Shown piece by piece: positions 1 to 6,515 of a DNA stretch of 10,502 nt. The DNA is from CAIODY01 sp041192505 (GTDB lineage Bacteria; Bacteroidota; Bacteroidia; Chitinophagales; CAIODY01). Every line of letters begins with the position of its first letter. The first letter of the stretch is position 1. The DNA lies in contig JBEEMV010000259.1 of NCBI GenBank assembly GCA_041192505.1, positions 1 to 10,502 on the forward strand, given 5' to 3'. A program made the translations under genes and the position numbers. The notes under the pieces were generated by a model, which was not told where the DNA came from, ran no database searches, and saw only the letters and a program-made list of their open reading frames with translations.

Positions 1-3
1 CTT

Positions 4-723
4 ATGGCAATTCCGTATCAGCATTTACAAGCAAATAAAAAAGAACAGGTAAGGCAAATGTTTAACAACATTGCGCCTAAATACGATTTATTAAATAATC
101 TTTTATCGGCTGGCGTTGATAAACTGTGGCGCAAACGAGCCATTAAAGAATTAAAAAAAGTAAACCCTACTACCATTATTGATGTGGCTACTGGCACTGG
201 CGATTTTGCCATAGCGGCACTACAAACCAATGCAAAAAAAATTACTGCCATTGATTTATCAGTAAATATGTTGGCTGTAGGCAAACAAAAAATTAAGGCT
301 TTACAATTAGAAGATAAAATTGAAATGATAGAAGCCGATTCGGAAAATTTACCTTTTGCCGATAATAGCTTTGATGCTTGTACGGTGGCTTTTGGCGTAC
401 GCAATTTTGAAACATTGCAAAAAGGTTTATCACAAATAAATCGTGTATTAAATAATGGTGGAACGTTGATTGTACTCGAATTTTCGAAACCCGAAAACAA
501 AATATTCAACATCTTTTTTTCGTTTTACTTCAAAAATATTTTGCCATTAATTGGTAAACTGGTTTCGAAAGATTTTTCGGCGTATAAATATTTGTATGAA
601 TCTGTTCAAGAGTTTCCTTATGGTAAAGCATTTGAAGCCGAATTAATTAAAGCAGGATTTTCATCAACCCGTTGCATACCGCTTACCTTCGGTATTTGCA
701 GCATTTATATCGGCACAAAATAA
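4..723 (+). CDS. ubiE: Demethylmenaquinone methyltransferase (UbiE/MenG family)
   Basis: SAM-dependent methyltransferase that carries out the last step of menaquinone synthesis, C-methylation of demethylmenaquinone. The 239-aa length fits the family. The first UbiE signature is at residues 27-42 (YDLLNNLLSAGVDKLW), with Asp39 where the PROSITE pattern has His. SAM-binding motif I is DVATGTGDF (60-68), and an acidic residue closing strand 2 is at D84. The second UbiE signature is RVLNNGGTLIVLEFS (147-161). The ATG at 4 leaves the usual short N-terminal extension before KKEQVRQMF, so the gene looks complete even though only 3 bases precede it; its promoter lies outside the window. It is the first gene of a probable operon with porT, whose start codon immediately follows this stop. 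Menaquinone is normally the only respiratory quinone in Bacteroidota, so I infer the menaquinone rather than the ubiquinone role. Confidence 0.95.
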   Translation: MAIPYQHLQANKKEQVRQMFNNIAPKYDLLNNLLSAGVDKLWRKRAIKELKKVNPTTIIDVATGTGDFAIAALQTNAKKITAIDLSVNMLAVGKQKIKALQLEDKIEMIEADSENLPFADNSFDACTVAFGVRNFETLQKGLSQINRVLNNGGTLIVLEFSKPENKIFNIFFSFYFKNILPLIGKLVSKDFSAYKYLYESVQEFPYGKAFEAELIKAGFSSTRCIPLTFGICSIYIGTK

Positions 724-1434
724 TTGATTAAAAAAAGTTTCATATCGTTTGTTTTTCTATTGAATTGTTTTTGCTTTTTACAACAAGCTAAAGCACAATT
801 TAATCAATTAGACCATGATTCAAAAGGACATTATTTTGGTATAACTGGCGCTTTTAATTCATCTCGATTTAAATATTATTATAGTAAAGATTTAATAACC
901 AACGATACCATTTTACAAATAAGTACCAAACAAGGCCCAGGCTTTAATTTGGGTTTAATGGCTAATAAACGCATCAGCAAACGAATGGATATTAGAACTA
1001 TTCCTGCTATGAGTTTTGGTGAAAAAAATATGCAATTTTTAGTACATGATTTTGCTACTGGAAAAGATAGTACAGCTAAATTTAATATTCAGAATATTTA
1101 TATCGATTTGCCTGTACAATTAAAATTAAAAAGTGATAGAGTGAAAGATTTTAGAATGTATGTAATAGCAGGCATGAAATATACTTACGATTTAGCTTCG
1201 TTATCAAAAGCCCGAAAAGCCACCAATTTAATAAAACTTACGCCGCATGATTTATCTGGCGAATTGGGTTTTGGATTCGAATTTTATTTTCCGATGTTCA
1301 TTTTAGCACCCGAAATAAAAATATCGCAAGGCTTAATGAATGTGCTTTCGCCCGATAGTCATTTATTATTTAGTCGTGAATTAAGTGGATTAAAATCTCG
1401 AACAATTACAATATCTATTCATATTGAAGGATAG
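724..1434 (+). CDS. porT: PorT/SprT-like type IX secretion system outer-membrane protein
   Basis: Predicted outer-membrane beta-barrel protein of the PorT family, needed in Porphyromonas and Flavobacterium for T9SS export of proteins with C-terminal sorting domains. The 236-aa length fits. A signal peptide covers residues 1-24 (hydrophobic core FISFVFLLNCFCFL, cleavage after AKA). The mature part shows alternating amphipathic strands typical of small barrels, for example FGITGAFNSSRFKYYY, NLGLMANKRISKRMDIR, IYIDLPVQLKLK and LAPEIKISQGLMNVL. I chose the TTG at 724 because it gives a complete signal peptide; the next in-frame ATG, near 814, would remove it. The TTG abuts the ubiE stop with no spacer and no Shine-Dalgarno sequence, which suggests translational coupling. 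To my knowledge the ubiE-porT order recurs in Bacteroidota and supports the call. The specific name rests on family resemblance and context; a generic outer-membrane barrel is the alternative. Confidence 0.82.
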   Translation: MIKKSFISFVFLLNCFCFLQQAKAQFNQLDHDSKGHYFGITGAFNSSRFKYYYSKDLITNDTILQISTKQGPGFNLGLMANKRISKRMDIRTIPAMSFGEKNMQFLVHDFATGKDSTAKFNIQNIYIDLPVQLKLKSDRVKDFRMYVIAGMKYTYDLASLSKARKATNLIKLTPHDLSGELGFGFEFYFPMFILAPEIKISQGLMNVLSPDSHLLFSRELSGLKSRTITISIHIEG

Positions 1435-1460
1435 CCATATAAATTTTAGAATACATAAAA

Positions 1461-1970
1461 ATGATACCTCAAACAGCGCCACAGTTTTCTATTGATTCGT
1501 TTCCTGCCGATGCTCGTGTATGGATTTATCAAGCAGATAGAAACTTAAATGAATATGAAGTTTTGCAATGCAAACAAACGTTGCAATCTTTTTCGCAACA
1601 ATGGACATCGCATCAAATGCCTTTGAAAGCCGCAACAGAAGTATTGTACAATAGGTTTGTTGTTTTTTTCGTTGATGAATCAGCCAACGAAGTAAGTGGT
1701 TGTGGTATTGATAAATCGGTTAATTTGGTAAAGCAAATTGAACAACAATTGGGCGTAGATTTTTTTAATCGAACACAAATTACTTATCAAACCAATGATG
1801 AAGTAAAAGCTTTTGCCTTGGCAGATGCAAAAAAATTATTTACCGAAAAAGTGATTGATGCTGATACTCTAATTTTTAATAATTTAGTAAATACAAAGCA
1901 TGAATTAGATACCGAATGGAAACAGCGATTAGCTGAATCATGGCTTTGGAAAAGACTTTCTATCCACTAA
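1461..1970 (+). CDS. Conserved Bacteroidetes protein of unknown function (often misnamed 'ABC transporter ATPase')
   Basis: Soluble 169-aa protein with no signal peptide or membrane segment. I recognise it as a small family conserved across Bacteroidota by the blocks FPADARVWIYQADR (14-27), an NRFVVFFVDE strand (64-73), SGCGIDKSV (79-87), LIFNNLVNTK (137-146) and AESWLWKR near the end. Family members often carry the database name ABC transporter ATPase. This sequence has no Walker A (GxxGxGKS/T), no ABC signature and no Walker B, so that name has no support here. The conserved CGIDKSV block could be a ligand or catalytic site, but that is speculation. It starts 26 bases after the porT stop and is probably the third gene of the ubiE-porT operon. 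Its last 11 bases overlap the end of the convergent GH3 gene. Function is unknown. Confidence 0.85.
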   Translation: MIPQTAPQFSIDSFPADARVWIYQADRNLNEYEVLQCKQTLQSFSQQWTSHQMPLKAATEVLYNRFVVFFVDESANEVSGCGIDKSVNLVKQIEQQLGVDFFNRTQITYQTNDEVKAFALADAKKLFTEKVIDADTLIFNNLVNTKHELDTEWKQRLAESWLWKRLSIH

Positions 1971-3471
1971 TTTGTAAAATTTCTTCCACAATTTTTCTGT
2001 CGTTACTCAATCGTGGTACTTTGTGTTGTCCACCAATTTTGCCTTTTTGTTTCAACCAATTATAAAATGTGTTGGGCTGCAAAGCATGAATAACAGGCAG
2101 TTGTAGGGCAATATCTTTTTGTCGTTTGGCTTCGTAATCCGAATTTATTTTTTGCAAATGTTCATCTAAAATATGGGTAAATTGCAATAAATCATTCGGT
2201 GCTTTTTCAAATTCAATCAACCATTCATGTCCGCCTTTGTGTGTGTTGGTTAAAAAAATTGGTGCTGCTGTGTAATCTTTTATCACGGCATTAGTTTGGC
2301 TACAAGCCACAGCCAAAGCCTCATCAGCATTGTGCACCATCAACTCTTCACCAAATGCATTGATATAATTTTTTGTTCGCCCAGCTACTTTTATTTTAAA
2401 TGGAAATATAGAAGTAAAAGTAATGGTATCGCCAATTTTATAACGCCACAAGCCTCCATTGGTGCTAATTACAAGTGCATACACTTTTCCAATTTCTACT
2501 TCATTCAATTGCAAAGTGTTTGGATTTTCATCATCCATATTTTCTACAGGAATAAATTCGTAGAAAATTCCATAATCCAACATCAGCAACATATCATCCG
2601 CATTGGGTTCAAGCTGAATTCCGAAAAAACCTTCGGATGCATTATAGGTTTGATAATAATTCATCTGATTGCCTTGAATCAGTTGTTGAAACTGGCTTTT
2701 GTAAGGTGTGAAACTTACGCCACCATGAATGTATAATTCTAAATTTGGAAAAACTTCCAACAAATTTTTCTTGCCAGTTCGTTCCAAAATTCTTTGAATC
2801 AAAACCATCGTCCATGTGGGTACGCCTGCAATATGTGTTAAATCTTGAGGAAGCACTGTTTCAATCATTCGCTCTATTTTCTTTTCCCAATCATTCATCA
2901 AAGCCACATTCAAATCGGGCGTTTGTAATACCGTGCCTAACCATGGCATATTTTGAATTAATACGGCTGATAAATCACCAAAACTTGCATTGGCATTCAA
3001 TGGATTCATTTGATGGCTACCGCCCATTACCAAGCCTTTACCACTAAATATTTTTGTGTCGGGATGATTGTTGCAATAAATGGTGAGCACATCTTTGCCA
3101 CCTTTATAATGGCAATCATCCATCGATTCTTGTGAGATGGGAATGAACTTACTTTTATCACTTGTAGTACCGCTGGATTTAGCAAACCAAATAATATCAC
3201 TATGCCACAATAAATTTTGTTCGCCCTGCATCGTACGCTGAATATAGGGTTTCAGCGATTCATAATCTTGCAGCGGCACTCGTTTTTTAAAATCGGCAAC
3301 AGATTCAATGTCATCATAACCATATTTTTCGCCCCATTCAGTAGTTGATGCCAACGAAATTAAATTGCCTAATACTTGCTCTTGGCATTCCAATGGTTCA
3401 TCCATAAAGCGTTGAATCTGTTCGATTCTGCTTTTGAAAAGCCAAGATACTATGGAATTGAAAAAACTCAT
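1960..3471 (-). CDS. GH3 auxin-responsive promoter family protein (acyl-adenylating enzyme)
   Basis: A 503-aa member of the GH3 superfamily, the group within the ANL-type adenylating enzymes best known from plant enzymes that activate a carboxylic acid with ATP and join it to an amino acid. The ATP-binding loop FAKSSGTTSDKSKFIPIS is at residues 96-113. GGVSFTPY is at 250-257, YNASEGFFGIQ at 276-286 and the adenylate-contacting GGLWRYKIGD at 339-348, followed by VAGRTKNYINAFGE (362-375) at the hinge to the small C-terminal domain. Length matches bacterial GH3 proteins. No signal peptide, so it should be cytoplasmic. The substrate in Bacteroidota is not established to my knowledge, and auxin should not be assumed. 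It lies 104 bases downstream of asnS on the same strand, separated by a palindromic repeat-like element. I see no TAnnTTTG promoter directly upstream, so read-through from asnS is possible. Its 3' end overlaps the convergent gene by 11 bases. Confidence 0.92.
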   Translation of the reverse strand: MSFFNSIVSWLFKSRIEQIQRFMDEPLECQEQVLGNLISLASTTEWGEKYGYDDIESVADFKKRVPLQDYESLKPYIQRTMQGEQNLLWHSDIIWFAKSSGTTSDKSKFIPISQESMDDCHYKGGKDVLTIYCNNHPDTKIFSGKGLVMGGSHQMNPLNANASFGDLSAVLIQNMPWLGTVLQTPDLNVALMNDWEKKIERMIETVLPQDLTHIAGVPTWTMVLIQRILERTGKKNLLEVFPNLELYIHGGVSFTPYKSQFQQLIQGNQMNYYQTYNASEGFFGIQLEPNADDMLLMLDYGIFYEFIPVENMDDENPNTLQLNEVEIGKVYALVISTNGGLWRYKIGDTITFTSIFPFKIKVAGRTKNYINAFGEELMVHNADEALAVACSQTNAVIKDYTAAPIFLTNTHKGGHEWLIEFEKAPNDLLQFTHILDEHLQKINSDYEAKRQKDIALQLPVIHALQPNTFYNWLKQKGKIGGQHKVPRLSNDRKIVEEILQISG

Positions 3472-3487
3472 TATACTTTTTTATGGC

Positions 3488-3566
3488 ACACGGATAACAC
3501 TGATTTTTGATGATAAAAACGGATTTTAAAATCAGTGAAAATCTATTTCATCTGTGTCATCCGTGT
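3488..3566. repeat. Palindromic interspersed-repeat-like element between asnS and the GH3 gene
   Basis: An imperfect palindrome fills most of the 104-base gap. The outer arms CACGGATAACAC (3489-3500) and GTGTCATCCGTG (3554-3565) pair at 11 of 12 positions. An inner perfect 10-bp pair is CACTGATTTT (3498-3507) with AAAATCAGTG (3528-3537). The right arm contains tandem degenerate 9-mers, ATCTGTGTC (3550-3558) and ATCCGTGTT (3559-3567). I recall very similar strings, with ATCCGTG/ATCTGTG/ATCAGTG units, scattered between genes in many Bacteroidota genomes, so I read it as a REP-like dispersed repeat. Only one copy is in this window, so repetition is inferred. It has no U-run following either arm, so it is not a standard terminator. 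Confidence 0.65.
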
Positions 3567-3575
3567 TCTATTGTA

Positions 3576-5012
3576 TTAAAACTCTGCACTCTTTGGAAAA
3601 CGTGGAAAAGGAATTACATCTCTGATATTTCCCATGCCTGTAACAAATAATACCAATCGCTCAAAACCAAGCCCAAAGCCTGCATGCGGACAAGTACCAA
3701 ATCTTCTTGTATCTAAATACCAATACATTTCATCTTTCGGAATATGCATTTCATCCATGCGTTTTTCCAACAATTCTATTCGTTCTTCCCGTTGGCTACC
3801 ACCAACTATTTCACCAATGCCGGGGAATAAAATATCCATTGCTCTTACCGTTTTTCCATCTTCATTTTGGCGCATGTAAAACGCTTTAATGTCTTTTGGA
3901 TAATCAGTTAAAATCACAGGTTTTTTAAAATGTTTTTCTACCAAATATCTTTCGTGTTCGCTTTGTAAATCAACACCCCAACCTTCAATTAAATATTGAA
4001 ATTTCTTTTTCTTGTTGTGGTTTGAATCTTTTAAAATATCAATGGCTTCTGTATACGTTAATCGTACAAAATCATTTTCTACACAAAAATTCAAGCGTTG
4101 CAAAAGCCCTAATTCACTACGTTCTGCGGTTGGTTTTTGATTTTCTTCTTCAGCCAATCGTTGATTTAAAAATTCTAAATCATCCGCATTTTTTGTGATG
4201 GCTTGTTGAATACAAAACTTCAAAAGTCCTTCTGCCAAATCCATATTATCATTCAAATCATTAAAAGCCACTTCGGGTTCAATCATCCAAAATTCCGCTA
4301 AATGCCTTGTGGTGTTTGAGTTTTCAGCTCGAAATGTTGGACCAAAAGTGTAAACTTCACTTAATGCCATTGCACCCAACTCTGCCTCCAACTGTCCACT
4401 AACAGTGAGGTTGGTGGCTTTTCCAAAAAAATCTTCTTTATAGTTTATTGTACCATCTTCATTTTTCGGCGGATTGTTTTTATCTAAAACCGAAACCGAA
4501 AACATTTGCCCTGCGCCTTCTGCATCGCTGGCTGTGATGATTGGCGTATGCAAATACACAAATCCTTTTTGCTGAAAATATTCGTGAATAGCAAATGCTA
4601 AAGTATTTCTTACACGATTTACTGCGCCAAAAGTATTGGTACGAAAACGCAAATGTGCAATCTCTCTCAAAAATTCTAACGAATGTTTTTTGGGTTGCAA
4701 AGGATATTTTTCGGCATCGCTATCGCCTAAAATTTCGATGGTAGAAACCTTCATTTCATACTTCTGTCCTTTGCCTTGCGATGGAATAATTTCACCTGTC
4801 AAACTTAAAGCTGCACCAGTTGTAATACGCTTCAATATTGATTCTTCGGTGTTTTGAAAATCAACTACACACTGCAAATTATTATTCGTGCTGCCATCAT
4901 TTAATGCAATAAATTGGTTGTTGCGAAATGTTCGCACCCAACCTTTTACTGTGGTTTCGTAGTTCGCTTTTTCCGAAGCAATAATGGCTGCAATTTTTGT
5001 TCGTTTGTTCAT
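3576..5012 (-). CDS. asnS: Asparagine--tRNA ligase (AsnRS)
   Basis: Cytoplasmic class IIb aminoacyl-tRNA synthetase that charges tRNA-Asn with asparagine using ATP. The 478-aa length is normal for the bacterial enzyme. An N-terminal OB-fold anticodon-binding domain covers about residues 15-100 (VKGWVRTFRNNQFIALNDGS near its start). It is followed by the motif 1 region (about 130-160, ending in a TPIIT strand), motif 2 FGPTFRAENSNTTRHLAEFW (223-242) and motif 3 GFGLGFERLVLF (445-456). The text HLAEFWMIEPE and the ending RDVIPFPRFP are typical of AsnRS rather than AspRS. The ATG at 5012 is the natural start. A possible promoter (5036-5064) overlaps the terminator of the upstream T9SS-cargo gene. 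The enzyme's presence suggests direct Asn charging rather than only the GatCAB amidation route. Confidence 0.97.
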   Translation of the reverse strand: MNKRTKIAAIIASEKANYETTVKGWVRTFRNNQFIALNDGSTNNNLQCVVDFQNTEESILKRITTGAALSLTGEIIPSQGKGQKYEMKVSTIEILGDSDAEKYPLQPKKHSLEFLREIAHLRFRTNTFGAVNRVRNTLAFAIHEYFQQKGFVYLHTPIITASDAEGAGQMFSVSVLDKNNPPKNEDGTINYKEDFFGKATNLTVSGQLEAELGAMALSEVYTFGPTFRAENSNTTRHLAEFWMIEPEVAFNDLNDNMDLAEGLLKFCIQQAITKNADDLEFLNQRLAEEENQKPTAERSELGLLQRLNFCVENDFVRLTYTEAIDILKDSNHNKKKKFQYLIEGWGVDLQSEHERYLVEKHFKKPVILTDYPKDIKAFYMRQNEDGKTVRAMDILFPGIGEIVGGSQREERIELLEKRMDEMHIPKDEMYWYLDTRRFGTCPHAGFGLGFERLVLFVTGMGNIRDVIPFPRFPKSAEF

Positions 5013-5035
5013 TTACTTAAAAAAATTATTATGGG

Positions 5036-5064
5036 CGAAGATAAAATAAAAAGCCTGCTTCAAA
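5036..5064 (-). promoter_or_regulatory. Candidate asnS promoter (Bacteroidetes type)
   Basis: On the minus strand a -33-like TTTG (5064-5061) is followed after 17 bases by TATCTTCG (5043-5036). This matches the Bacteroidetes -7 consensus TAnnTTTG at all but one fixed position (C for T). The predicted start would lie about 16-20 bases before the asnS ATG. The -33 part sits at the loop/stem border of the terminator for the preceding minus-strand gene. The mismatch and the short spacing keep confidence moderate. Confidence 0.4.
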
Positions 5065-5086
5065 CAATAAAGTAAGAAGCAGGCTT
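5041..5086 (-). terminator. Intrinsic terminator of the 6163-5105 T9SS-cargo gene
   Basis: Perfect 11-bp inverted repeat, AAGCCTGCTTC (5051-5061) with GAAGCAGGCTT (5076-5086), around a 14-base loop. Read on the minus strand the stem is followed by TTTTTATTTTAT, a standard U-tract. It lies 19 bases past the stop codon of the secreted-protein gene. There is no U-run on the plus-strand side, so it is directional. Confidence 0.88.
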
Positions 5087-5104
5087 AAAATATTTTAACA
5101 CTAA

Positions 5105-6163
5105 TTAGTTTTTCTGTACAGTCATTTTTTTAGTGATGATGTTATTGTTTTTATAAATCTGTAATAAATAAATTCCGTTGTTCAATTCTTCAATTGAGAT
5201 ATTTTTAGTTTTACTATTTCCAACAATTTCCTTTATTTCTTTTCCTAAAATATCAAATATTTTAACCTTATCAATGGTTTCGTTGCTTTCAATTTTAATA
5301 AAATTATTTGCAGGATTTGGATAAATCAACAATGCATTATTGTTTTTAATATCATTAATACCATTTACTGATTTACGTTTTTTGTAATTATAAAATGCAT
5401 CATTAATAGTTGTACTATCCGAACCAGTTGTAACAGTCATAATCTGCCCAATTGAATCAACATTTTGCACCCAAGTATATTCGTATGCTGTATCGTAAGA
5501 TGGAGCAGGTGCTTGCCCTATAATAGCAGGTAAGAAAATAGAATCGTAAGATGTTACTTTAGTTTTAATGCGCAACACATTAGTAAAAGTATCGCTGGGT
5601 GTAATAATTGTTCCCCATGCATCAGCTATACTGTTTCTTGTTTCGGTTCTATAAATACCAGCATGAAAAACAACTAACACCGTTTTAACAGCAGTAAAAA
5701 CACCAGGCGAAACATTAGTACTACCCAAGCTAAATGGCGTTGGCAAAACTAATTGTCCGCCATTGGCATAATGTCCATCGCCACTAACCAAGCCTGATTG
5801 ATAAGAATAAATACCATCAATATATAATCCATTGTTGTTAGTATGAAAATAGGTATAAATAGAATCAATTGGCGAATCGTAAGCCAAATTTGAAGTGCCG
5901 AACGTAGTAGCATAAGGCGTTGTAGAAGCTACCACAAATTTTTGATGCGTAGTATCAAACGCAATAAAAGTTGAATTACAATTCCATGTTTGATTAGCAC
6001 CAGCAGTTAACATAGATGATAAGCCACTAAAAGAACTGTTATCGGCAGAAACTTGATGATAAGTAACACCCGATACAGGCAATGCGGCCGTGGTAATAGT
6101 AGGCTGCGCCTTAGCTATTAATACAAACTGCAAAAGAAGAATAAGAGTAAAAAGATTTTTCAT
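5105..6163 (-). CDS. Secreted protein with T9SS type A C-terminal sorting domain
   Basis: A 352-aa exported protein. A signal peptide covers residues 1-19 (MKNLFTLILLLQFVLIAKA, cleavage before Gln20). The centre (about 20-265) is Ser/Thr/Asn/Tyr-rich, beta-type sequence that I do not recognise. The last 75 residues form a T9SS type A sorting domain: IYPNPANN (280-287), VKIFDILGKEI (300-310), LNNGIYLLQI (327-336) and a Lys-rich end. Such proteins cross the inner membrane by Sec and the outer membrane by T9SS, where the domain is usually cleaved. The reading frame is open to 6253, but I start at the ATG at 6163 because it begins the signal peptide; the longer form would put 30 atypical residues in front and run into the rpmH promoter. 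A terminator follows. Molecular role unknown; several Asp-Ser/Asn-rich beta stretches suggest an adhesin or surface protein, without proof. Confidence 0.88.
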   Translation of the reverse strand: MKNLFTLILLLQFVLIAKAQPTITTAALPVSGVTYHQVSADNSSFSGLSSMLTAGANQTWNCNSTFIAFDTTHQKFVVASTTPYATTFGTSNLAYDSPIDSIYTYFHTNNNGLYIDGIYSYQSGLVSGDGHYANGGQLVLPTPFSLGSTNVSPGVFTAVKTVLVVFHAGIYRTETRNSIADAWGTIITPSDTFTNVLRIKTKVTSYDSIFLPAIIGQAPAPSYDTAYEYTWVQNVDSIGQIMTVTTGSDSTTINDAFYNYKKRKSVNGINDIKNNNALLIYPNPANNFIKIESNETIDKVKIFDILGKEIKEIVGNSKTKNISIEELNNGIYLLQIYKNNNIITKKMTVQKN

Positions 6164-6178
6164 TATATTTATTTTGTG

Positions 6179-6186
6179 CAAAAATA
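6179..6186 (-). promoter_or_regulatory. Candidate -7 element of the 6163-5105 T9SS-cargo gene
   Basis: The minus strand reads TATTTTTG (6186-6179), an exact match to TAnnTTTG, 15 bases before the ATG. I find no clear TTG at the expected -33 distance; a T-rich stretch is there instead. The predicted leader would be only about 10 bases. Such 8-mers arise easily in AT-rich DNA, so this is tentative. Confidence 0.4.
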
Positions 6187-6215
6187 AGCCAGATAAATAA
6201 AAACTGAAAAAAAAG

Positions 6216-6245
6216 TTGTTAAAGTTATAAATCGGCTTATCTTTG
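6216..6245 (+). promoter_or_regulatory. Promoter of rpmH (Bacteroidetes type)
   Basis: TTG (6216-6218), 19 bases, then TATCTTTG (6238-6245). Both elements and the spacing agree with the Bacteroidetes housekeeping consensus TTG-N17-23-TAnnTTTG. Transcription would start around 6251-6253, giving a leader of about 30 bases before the rpmH ATG at 6283. This is the best promoter match in the window, and it sits in front of a gene expected to be highly expressed. Confidence 0.72.
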
Positions 6246-6282
6246 CCCTCCAATTTACAAAAAGCTATAATTAATATTAATC

Positions 6283-6438
6283 ATGAAACTTACATTTCAA
6301 CCTCATAGCAGAAAAAGAAAAAAGAAACACGGATTCCGTGAACGTATGTCAACAGCTGACGGTCGTCGTGTTTTAGCTGCTCGTCGCAGAAAAGGTCGTA
6401 ACAAATTAACCGTATCTGACGAAAAATCATTGAAGTAA
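6283..6438 (+). CDS. rpmH: 50S ribosomal protein L34
   Basis: A 51-aa, strongly basic protein of the large ribosomal subunit. The N-terminus MKLTFQPHSRKRKKKHGFR and the following RMSTADGRRVLAARRRKGR are the typical L34 sequence (usual bacterial form: MKRTFQPS...HGFRxRM.T..GR.VL..RR.KGR). The C-terminus has a short extension, NKLTVSDEKSLK, which I take to be a lineage trait. The gene is followed by rnpA, the almost universal arrangement in bacteria, with a hairpin between the two. A good promoter lies upstream. Codon use is richer in CGT for arginine than in neighbouring genes, consistent with high expression. Confidence 0.97.
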   Translation: MKLTFQPHSRKRKKKHGFRERMSTADGRRVLAARRRKGRNKLTVSDEKSLK

Positions 6439-6469
6439 CTCTTCAATAATTTCTAAACATATTTCCAAT

Positions 6470-6515
6470 TGCCGGATGTTGAATTTTCGTATTCTACATC
6501 CGGTATTTTTATTTT
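6470..6515 (+). terminator. Hairpin plus T-rich tract between rpmH and rnpA (attenuator-like)
   Basis: CCGGATGT (6472-6479) pairs perfectly with ACATCCGG (6496-6503). A T-T mismatch and a further GAA/TTC pairing extend the stem inward, and one G-U and one T-A pair extend it outward. The sequence after it is TATTTTTATTTT, directly before the rnpA ATG at 6516. This is the layout of an intrinsic terminator or attenuator that lets only part of the rpmH transcription continue into rnpA. I infer that role; the U-tract is interrupted by A residues, so termination may be partial. Confidence 0.7.

Noticed and set aside
18..512. 164-codon minus-strand reading frame opposite ubiE
   Set aside because: It lies entirely within the clear ubiE gene, has no recognisable family and a composition typical of an antisense shadow.
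1461..1970. ABC transporter ATPase label for the 169-aa protein
   Set aside because: No Walker A, Walker B or ABC signature is present, and the protein is too short for an ABC ATPase domain.
2296..3047. Two plus-strand reading frames opposite the GH3 gene
   Set aside because: Both are antisense to a gene with all its family motifs, and their translations are low-complexity and unlike any family I know.
6164..6253. Longer N-terminus for the T9SS-cargo gene, starting at 6253
   Set aside because: It would add 30 residues before a perfectly formed signal peptide and would overlap the rpmH promoter and predicted start site.
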